Source: JBDSLU01 sp039916225 (lineage in GTDB: Bacteria > Acidobacteriota > Vicinamibacteria > Vicinamibacterales > Vicinamibacteraceae). From it: a stretch of DNA of 12,020 nt. Shown here piece after piece: positions 7,038-12,020 of this stretch (within the stretch, counting starts at the first letter, position 1; each line of letters opens with the position of its first letter). The translations under genes were made by a program, and so were the position numbers. The DNA lies in assembly GCA_039916225.1 (NCBI GenBank), contig JBDSLU010000271.1, positions 1-12,020 of the forward strand, written 5' to 3'. The notes below the pieces were generated by a model. That model did no database searches. It was not told the origin of the DNA and saw nothing but the letters and a program-made list of their open reading frames with translations.

Positions 7038-8101
7038 CGGCGCTCAACGCGGCGATCCAGCTGGCCGAAGGCGGTTGGCTGCCCGATCCGGTCCTGCGAT
7101 GGGGCATCAGGCAGGCGTGCGCCCGCCGGCTCCGTGACGAAGGCCGCCGCCGCCATGGGCAGAGCGATGCCGCGGCCGCGGCCGCTGTCGTCCGCGAGCT
7201 GTCGCGGTCCGAGGTCGCGCTGGTGCCGGCCCTGGCCAACGCGCAGCACTACGAGGTACCGACGGCGTTCTTCCAGCGCGTGCTCGGTCCGCGGCTCAAG
7301 TACAGCTGCGCCTGGTGGGGCGATGGCGTCGAGACGCTGACGGCCGCCGAGGAAGCCGCCCTCGAGCTCACCATCGCGCACGCCGACATCGTCGACGGCA
7401 TGCGGATTCTCGAGCTGGGCTGCGGCTGGGGATCGCTGTCACTCGAACTCGCGGACCGGTTCCCCGGCAGCGCCATCGTCGCGCTCTCCAACTCGGCGAC
7501 CCAGCGGGCCTTCATCGAGGCCGCGGCGCGCCGTCGCGGACTGCGCAACCTGGTCGTCGAGACGGCGGACGTCAGCCACTACGTGCCGGCCGGCCGCTTC
7601 GATCGCGTGGTCTCGGTCGAGATGTTCGAGCACGTGCGCAACTACCAGGCGCTCCTGGCCCGGATCGCCAGCTGGCTCGAGCCGTCGGGCGCGCTGTTCG
7701 TCCACGTCTTCTGCCACCGCCGCTTCGCCTACCCGTTCGAGACGGACGGCGACGACAACTGGATGGGCCGCCACTTCTTCTCGGGCGGGCAGATGCCGAG
7801 CCTCGATTTGCTGCCCTCGGTGCCTAGCCCGTTGGCGCTCCAGGCGCGCTGGCAATGGGGCGGCGAGCACTACGCGCGCACCGCCAACGCCTGGCTCCGC
7901 AACCTCGACGCGCAACGGGACGACCTGGCCTGCATCCTGGCCGCCGGCGGTGACGACGGCCAGCTCGTGCTCCGCCGCTGGCGACTGTTCTTCCTCGCCT
8001 GCGCCGAGCTCTTCGCCATGGCGGGCGGCACCGAATGGGGTGTCGCGCACTACCGCTTTGGACACCGGGCCGCCGGTGACACTTCGGAAAGGACGACATG
8101 A
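7034..8101 (+). CDS. CFA-like SAM methyltransferase, coclaurine-N-methyltransferase-like subtype
   Basis: 355 residues from the ATG at 7034. Motifs in order: 'HYEVPTAFF' (72-80), 'LKYSCAWW' (88-95), SAM motif I 'ILELGCGWGSLSLELA' (125-140), 'SVEMFEHVRNY' (194-204), 'HFFSGGQMPSLDLL' (247-260), 'EHYARTANAWL' (278-288) and 'WRLFFLACAELF' (316-327). The FFSGGQMPS and WRxFFxACAELF blocks are the marks of the CFA-family branch that includes plant coclaurine N-methyltransferase, distinct from the classical CFA synthase encoded earlier in the operon. In contrast to that gene it retains the usual GCGWG and lacks the long N-terminal domain. Plausible substrates are an unsaturated or furan acyl chain, or a small amine; operon context favours a lipid. 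It overlaps both neighbours by 4 nt. Confidence 0.93.
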   Translation: MTALNAAIQLAEGGWLPDPVLRWGIRQACARRLRDEGRRRHGQSDAAAAAAVVRELSRSEVALVPALANAQHYEVPTAFFQRVLGPRLKYSCAWWGDGVETLTAAEEAALELTIAHADIVDGMRILELGCGWGSLSLELADRFPGSAIVALSNSATQRAFIEAAARRRGLRNLVVETADVSHYVPAGRFDRVVSVEMFEHVRNYQALLARIASWLEPSGALFVHVFCHRRFAYPFETDGDDNWMGRHFFSGGQMPSLDLLPSVPSPLALQARWQWGGEHYARTANAWLRNLDAQRDDLACILAAGGDDGQLVLRRWRLFFLACAELFAMAGGTEWGVAHYRFGHRAAGDTSERTT

Positions 8102-8430
8102 CTGGACGCGGATTGCTGATCGGCGGCTGCCTGGCGACGATGACCGCAGCCATCACCTACGGGCTGGTCGCCGGCGATTTGTGGCGCGAGGGGCGCGTGA
8201 TCATGCGCATGCCCTGGGGCGTCATCTCGGTGCTCGACGTCTATGCCGGCGGGGCGCTGTTCGCCGGCTGGATCGCCGCACGCGAGCGGTCGGTGGTGCG
8301 GACGGCGGGTTGGGTGGTCGCCATCTTCGTGCTCGGCAACTTCGCCACGGCGCTCTACGCCCTGGTGGCGCTGCGCTCGAGCGGCGGCGACGCCACGCTG
8401 TTCTGGCTCGGCCCGCACGCCCAGGCCTGA
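8098..8430 (+). CDS. Small membrane protein, possibly DUF1475-like
   Basis: 110 residues. ATG at 8098 overlaps the previous TGA (ATGA) and has GGAAAGGA just upstream, so it is clearly translated with the operon. Three hydrophobic stretches are seen at about 5-24, 42-61 and 70-93, with a charged region (27-36) and 'ARERS' (61-65) between them. The block 'PWGVISVLDVYAGGALFAGW' followed by 'GNFATALYAL' resembles the DUF1475 family of small membrane proteins, an assignment from memory and not secure. No catalytic motif is visible. As the last gene of the operon it could be a membrane partner or scaffold for the lipid-modifying enzymes. Confidence 0.82.
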   Translation: MTGRGLLIGGCLATMTAAITYGLVAGDLWREGRVIMRMPWGVISVLDVYAGGALFAGWIAARERSVVRTAGWVVAIFVLGNFATALYALVALRSSGGDATLFWLGPHAQA

Positions 8431-8442
8431 GGCCGGGGCGCG

Positions 8443-8471
8443 GGCCGCGCGGCGTCGCCGATGACGCGGCC
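8443..8471. terminator. Possible bidirectional hairpin between convergent genes
   Basis: In the 63-bp spacer between the convergent operon and the secreted-protein gene, GGCCGCG (8443-8449) is followed by its exact complement CGCGGCC (8465-8471), with a small GGCG-T-CGCC helix inside the loop. There is no T run on either side, so intrinsic termination is not assured; in DNA this GC-rich such inverted repeats also arise by chance. Confidence 0.28.
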
Positions 8472-8493
8472 AGCGGGCCAGGGCGGCCCAGAG

Positions 8494-11265
8494 CTAGGGC
8501 AGTGGCGTCCCGAGTGACGCGTGGCCGGCGGCCCAGACCATGCCACCGAAGTCGAGGTAGGTGGCGCGCTCGACGACGATCTGGGGACCGTCGCTCTCGA
8601 TCAGCATGCCGAACACGGCGCTGCCCGATTCGAGCAGCCCGTCCACCTGGCTCGCCGGCACGTTCACCCGGCTGTTCGCCGGCAACGCGACGGTGGCGAT
8701 CGTCGGGGCGCCGTCGTGGGTCCGCAGCACGGTCAGCGTCGCGGTGCCGGCGGCGTTCGAGGTGTTGGCGATCAGCACGTAGGTCTCGGCGCCGGGGCCG
8801 GACACGCCGCCGGCCACCGCCCAGCGAAGCGAGGTCGCCGTCGAGCCCGCGGACAGGTGACCCTCCGTCCACTGGCCCTGGCCCGGCCACCACATCGAGC
8901 GCTCGACGACGATGCCGACCGCGTCCAGCGACTCGAGGATGGCCGACACCGGCGTATCGGTCAGCCGCGCGTCCTCACCGTCGACCGAGATGGTCAGTCG
9001 GCTCTGGGCCGCCACGTTGTACTCCTTCACCAGCGGCACGCCGTTCGGCAGCAGGTAGGTCACGCGGACACGGGTCGGCGTCGTCGACGGGTTGGCGATC
9101 AGGTAGTACATGTCGAAGAAGCCCCCCGTCGCGCCTTCCGCCAGGAACCAGCGGGTGTTGGTGGCGGTGACGCCGGCGCCAGCGTGCCCGGCCCCGAACA
9201 CCTGCGGCGGGTTGGCCGTGTCCATGTACATCGAGCGCTCGACGAGGATGGGCACGTCGGAGACGATGCGGGCCGAGACGTCGGTGGCGCCGAGGCCGGC
9301 GATGGCGTCGACCGGGATGGTCAGACGGGCCTCGGCGGCGATCGTGTAGGCCACCGAGACCGGCGCCGCCGGCGTCGGCCGCAGGTAGGTGACCTCGACG
9401 TGGGCCGGCGTCGCGCCGGGGTTCTGCAGCAGGTAGAACAACTGGAAGGCGCCGTGCGTGGCCCCCTCGGCCAGGAACCAGGTCGTCGACGGCGCGGCGG
9501 TGGCGGTCTCGGAGTGACTGCCGTAGCCGCCGCCCCAGGTCATCACGCGATCGGCGACCAGCGGCTGATCGGATTCGACCACCGTCGAGAACGACGAGGC
9601 GAACCGTCCGTCGATGGTCAGGACGCGCTCCTGCCGGCCCGGAATCGCCAGGGGGCCTGACCAGCTGCGGCCGTTGTCGCCGAGGAACCGCGTGACCGCC
9701 GTCGCCGCCGTGGTGCCGGGATTGGCGATGCTCAGGGTGGTCTGGAAGAAGCTGTTGGCGGCGCCTTCCGCCAGGTAGCGGGTGTGGAAGCCCCGCGGAT
9801 GGCTGCCACGCGTGAACTCGGCGAGGCTGGTCGCGCCATCGCCGTCGGGGTCGGTCGCGGCATCGGCCAGGCTGGCGGGATTCAAGCCGAACAGCGTTTC
9901 CCAGGTGTTGGGCATGCCGTCGCCGTCCGTATCCCGGTCGGCCACGTAGATGTCCGGCTGCCCGTCGCTGTCCTCCGGTACCTTGCCGTCGTTCGTCTGG
10001 AAGAGGACGAAGCGGCCGTCGGCGCTGGCGTTGCCGACGATCGCGAACACGGCGCCGGCGCTGGTGGCCGTCGGGTCATCGAGTCCGTTGACCACATCGA
10101 GCACGCCGATGGTGCCGATGACAACGGGCCCGAGCAGCAGCCGCTGATAGGTCAAGCGGCGTCCGTCCCAGCCGCCGAAGTCCGTGTACGGATCGTTGTA
10201 GGTCACCCGGGCGAGCGAGCGGTCGTAGATCCAGTTCTGCGCGCCGCTCACGGTTCCTGGCACCAGGCTGCTCGGGGTGCTGCGCGCGTGAACGGCGACG
10301 CTCGATCCGTCGGGCGAGACGAAGGTCCGATCGGCGTCGATCCGAAACGTCACCGGCGTCCCGATGATCACGAGGCTGGTCTCGATCGGCGGCGCCCCGA
10401 CGCGGCGTGTCGTCCCGGCGAGGCGATCGACGACGAACGGCCGCTGGCAGGCTGGTGGCGCGCGCTCGCACGTCACCGTGTCCGGCTCGGCGCTCAGCGT
10501 CGAAGACGCCGAGACGAAGGCGATGACGTTGCCGTCGCCGCTGATCGACGCTCCGCTGCTCGGCAGGTCCGCCTGCTCGCCACCGGACCCGACGCTGACG
10601 CGCGTCGTCGTGCCGTTCTGCCGATTGAACAGAAAGACGTCGGCGACGTCGTTGTTGTCGCCCGCCACCAGGTTGGACGCCTCGGACACGTAGACCACCC
10701 AGAGTCCGTTGCCGCTGATCCGCGGCTCGTGGCTGGCGCCGTTCGGCTCGGCGCCGCCGAGTCCGATGGTGACCCGCGTGGTTGCGCTGGCGATGCGGTC
10801 GCGCAGGTAGATGTCGGGGCAGGGGCCGGGTTGGCCGAGGAAGATGCAGGAGCCGACGTCGCCTGGGGCAAGCGGGGCGCGCGACATGAAGACGACATAG
10901 CGGCCGTCGTCGCTCATATCGAGTTGCCCGTTGCCGTCGGTCGAGGCGTCGAAATCGGTGCCGCTGTCGCCGATGCGCTCGGACCCGTCCGTCGCCACGC
11001 TGACGCGAGTCGTCGTCGCCGTGAGCAGGTCGCGGACGAAGATGTCGGTGGAGCTGTTCGCGTCGCCGGCGACGAGATTCGAAGCCCCCGATTCGAACGC
11101 CGCGAAGCGTCCATCAGCGGAGAGGACCCCGGCGCCGTTGAGGCCGTTGGGCTGGGCGCCATTGAGCGCGGTGGTGACGCGCGAGTATTGGGCCGCGGCC
11201 GGCATCGCCAGCGCGAGACAGGCGACGATCGGACCGACGCGGCGGATCAGGACGTGAGCGATCAT
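8494..11265 (-). CDS. Large secreted protein: beta-propeller, calcium-binding linker and four C-terminal repeats
   Basis: 923 residues. Signal peptide 1-26 (basic start, 'IVACLALAMPAAAQ', cleavage after AQ). Residues about 30-430 hold WD40-like/TolB-type beta-propeller units, recognisable as 'SADGRFAAFESGASNLV..DIFVRD...TTRVSV', repeated with variation ('DGRYVVFMS', 'NGLWVVYVS', 'DGNVIAFVS'). Residues 438-492 contain DTDGDG (445-450) and DPDGDG (472-477) with 'MPNTWETLFGLNP', as in thrombospondin-3-like calcium-binding linkers. Residues 493-923 are four tandem repeats. The ATG has GAGGAG (11272-11277) 6 nt upstream. It ends without a sorting signal or transmembrane anchor, so release to the periplasm or outside is likely. 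The function is not known; no enzyme motif is seen. It is convergent with the lipid operon and divergent from cobQ, so it is probably its own transcription unit. Confidence 0.93.
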   Translation of the reverse strand: MIAHVLIRRVGPIVACLALAMPAAAQYSRVTTALNGAQPNGLNGAGVLSADGRFAAFESGASNLVAGDANSSTDIFVRDLLTATTTRVSVATDGSERIGDSGTDFDASTDGNGQLDMSDDGRYVVFMSRAPLAPGDVGSCIFLGQPGPCPDIYLRDRIASATTRVTIGLGGAEPNGASHEPRISGNGLWVVYVSEASNLVAGDNNDVADVFLFNRQNGTTTRVSVGSGGEQADLPSSGASISGDGNVIAFVSASSTLSAEPDTVTCERAPPACQRPFVVDRLAGTTRRVGAPPIETSLVIIGTPVTFRIDADRTFVSPDGSSVAVHARSTPSSLVPGTVSGAQNWIYDRSLARVTYNDPYTDFGGWDGRRLTYQRLLLGPVVIGTIGVLDVVNGLDDPTATSAGAVFAIVGNASADGRFVLFQTNDGKVPEDSDGQPDIYVADRDTDGDGMPNTWETLFGLNPASLADAATDPDGDGATSLAEFTRGSHPRGFHTRYLAEGAANSFFQTTLSIANPGTTAATAVTRFLGDNGRSWSGPLAIPGRQERVLTIDGRFASSFSTVVESDQPLVADRVMTWGGGYGSHSETATAAPSTTWFLAEGATHGAFQLFYLLQNPGATPAHVEVTYLRPTPAAPVSVAYTIAAEARLTIPVDAIAGLGATDVSARIVSDVPILVERSMYMDTANPPQVFGAGHAGAGVTATNTRWFLAEGATGGFFDMYYLIANPSTTPTRVRVTYLLPNGVPLVKEYNVAAQSRLTISVDGEDARLTDTPVSAILESLDAVGIVVERSMWWPGQGQWTEGHLSAGSTATSLRWAVAGGVSGPGAETYVLIANTSNAAGTATLTVLRTHDGAPTIATVALPANSRVNVPASQVDGLLESGSAVFGMLIESDGPQIVVERATYLDFGGMVWAAGHASLGTPLP
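8497..9789 (-). repeat. Four tandem protein repeats of about 100-112 residues
   Basis: Inside the secreted protein, residues 493-593, 594-703, 704-811 and 812-923 share the pattern (R/T)WFLAEGA - F..FYL(I/L)xNP - V.VTYL - R.TI.VD - VSA.I.SD.PI.VERSMY - GH. The last copy is the most diverged (WAVAGGV for WFLAEGA) but keeps 'VLIANTS', 'SRVNVPAS', 'VVERATYLD' and 'AAGHAS'. The DNA copies are not near-identical, so duplication is old. Alternating strands suggest beta-sandwich modules, perhaps for adhesion or carbohydrate binding. Confidence 0.85.
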
Positions 11266-11339
11266 CCAGGGCTCCTCGGCAGCAAGGCGTCCCGCCAGTC
11301 TATGCCACGTACGCGGCCATCCTGAGCCACAATCCCGCC

Positions 11340-12020
11340 GTGTCGACCCGATCGCTCTTCGTCGGCGGAACGTCCTCGAACGCCGGCAAGAGCTGGATGA
11401 CGACGGCGATCTGCGCCTGGCTGCGCCGGCGTGGTGTCCGCGTCGCGCCGTTCAAGGCGCAGACGATGTCGAACCATTCCTATCCCTGCCGTGACGGCGG
11501 TGAGATCGGGCGCGCCCAGGTTGCGCAGGCGGAAGCGTGCGGGCTCGAGCCCGAGCCGGCGATGAACCCGATCCTGCTCAAGCCCAACGGCAACGGCACG
11601 AGCCAGGTCGTGCTGCACGGCCGGGTGTGGCGGACGCTGACGCCGCGCGACTACTACGCGGCATTCGACACGCTGATCGCTGAAGTGCTGCAGGCGCATC
11701 ACGAGCTGGCGCGACGCTTCGACGTCGTCGTCATCGAGGGCGCCGGCAGCGTCAGCGAACTGAACCTGCGGCCCTACGACCTGGTCAATCTCGGGCTGGT
11801 GACGCGGCTCGGGGCGCCCTGGGTGCTCGTCGCCGACATCGAACGCGGCGGCGTCATCGCCTCGGTGGCGGGCACGGTGGCGCTCCTGACCGCAGAGGAG
11901 CGGCGCCTGTTCCGCGGCTTTTTGATCAACAAGTTCCGCGGCGACCGCACGCTGTTTGACGACGGCCGCACCTTCCTCGAGCAGCACACCGGCGCACCCT
12001 GCCTCGGCGTGTTTCCCTAC
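11340..12020 (+). CDS. cobQ: Cobyric acid synthase, 5' part (runs off the window)
   Basis: 227 codons without a stop to the window edge; the full family length is near 480-500 residues, so roughly the first half is present. It begins 'VSTRSLFVGGTSSNAGKS', the ATP-binding loop (residues 9-18) of the CobQ/dethiobiotin-synthetase-like domain. Family blocks follow: 'VAPFKAQTMSNHSY' (35-48), 'DGGEIGRAQVAQAEA' (52-66), 'MNPILLKP' (75-82), 'SQVVLHG' (88-94), 'VVIEGAGSVSELNL' (130-143), 'VADIERGGVIAS' (164-175) and 'GFLINKFRG' (193-201). The usual AQNMS reads AQTMS here. The enzyme amidates four side chains of adenosylcobyrinic acid diamide using glutamine and ATP in cobalamin synthesis. GTG 11340 is the only start available: an in-frame TGA lies a few codons upstream. 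No clear Shine-Dalgarno is seen. It is divergent from the secreted-protein gene across 74 bp. Confidence 0.93.
   Translation, partial: MSTRSLFVGGTSSNAGKSWMTTAICAWLRRRGVRVAPFKAQTMSNHSYPCRDGGEIGRAQVAQAEACGLEPEPAMNPILLKPNGNGTSQVVLHGRVWRTLTPRDYYAAFDTLIAEVLQAHHELARRFDVVVIEGAGSVSELNLRPYDLVNLGLVTRLGAPWVLVADIERGGVIASVAGTVALLTAEERRLFRGFLINKFRGDRTLFDDGRTFLEQHTGAPCLGVFPY

Noticed and set aside
8521..9660. 379-codon plus-strand open frame opposite the C-terminal repeats
   Set aside because: Its apparent repetitiveness mirrors the repeats on the other strand; no domain of its own is recognisable.
9784..11325. 513-codon plus-strand open frame opposite the secreted protein
   Set aside because: Shadow of the minus-strand gene, which has a signal peptide, repeats and a good ribosome site; the antisense product is low-complexity Arg/Ala/Gly/Asp-rich.
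11266..11339. Possible promoters or B12 riboswitch in the spacer before cobQ
   Set aside because: At 74 bp it is too short for a cobalamin riboswitch, and no convincing -35/-10 pair could be read on either strand.

Overview
This is a GC-rich, gene-dense bacterial chromosome segment that looks like a member of the Acidobacteriota, possibly the Vicinamibacteria. That placement is inferred from style: a secreted protein with tandem 'WFLAEGA...YLIANP...VERSMY' repeats, high GC and short intergenic spacers. No rRNA, tRNA, mobile element or CRISPR is visible, and no stretch longer than about 100 bases lacks a gene.

Left arm (73-2811, all minus strand). From the outside in: a small secreted or membrane protein with an Arg-Gly tail; a COG1926-type phosphoribosyltransferase; a universal stress protein whose stop lies 2 nt from the phosphoribosyltransferase start; and a MerR-type regulator with a cobalamin-binding domain. 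The regulator keeps every residue known to make CarH/LitR a coenzyme-B12 photoreceptor: the W-x9-EH signature and the DxHxxG lower-ligand motif.

Centre (about 2876/2912-8430, plus strand, divergent from carH). Six genes form one tightly coupled operon: FAD/NAD-binding oxidoreductase (COG2907), DUF1365 protein, cyclopropane-fatty-acid-synthase-type methyltransferase, DUF1295 membrane reductase-like protein, a second CFA-like methyltransferase of the plant coclaurine-N-methyltransferase subtype, and a small membrane protein. Four of the five junctions overlap by 1 or 4 nt. In proteobacteria similar gene sets belong to singlet-oxygen/light regulons and include furan-fatty-acid biosynthesis genes. 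Here the operon is most simply read as a membrane-lipid modification pathway acting on phospholipid acyl chains.

The spacer between carH and the operon carries three TGTCC direct repeats at exactly 11-bp spacing (2838-2870), the architecture expected of a CarH operator. The window therefore seems to hold a self-contained B12-dependent light switch driving a lipid-modification operon, with no carotenoid, photolyase or sigma/anti-sigma gene in view. This is the main finding.

Right arm. Convergent with the operon is a 923-residue secreted protein (minus strand) with a beta-propeller, a calcium-binding-type linker and four C-terminal repeats. Divergent from it, the window ends inside a cobyric acid synthase gene (cobQ), which belongs to cobalamin biosynthesis and so to supply of the cofactor that CarH would need.
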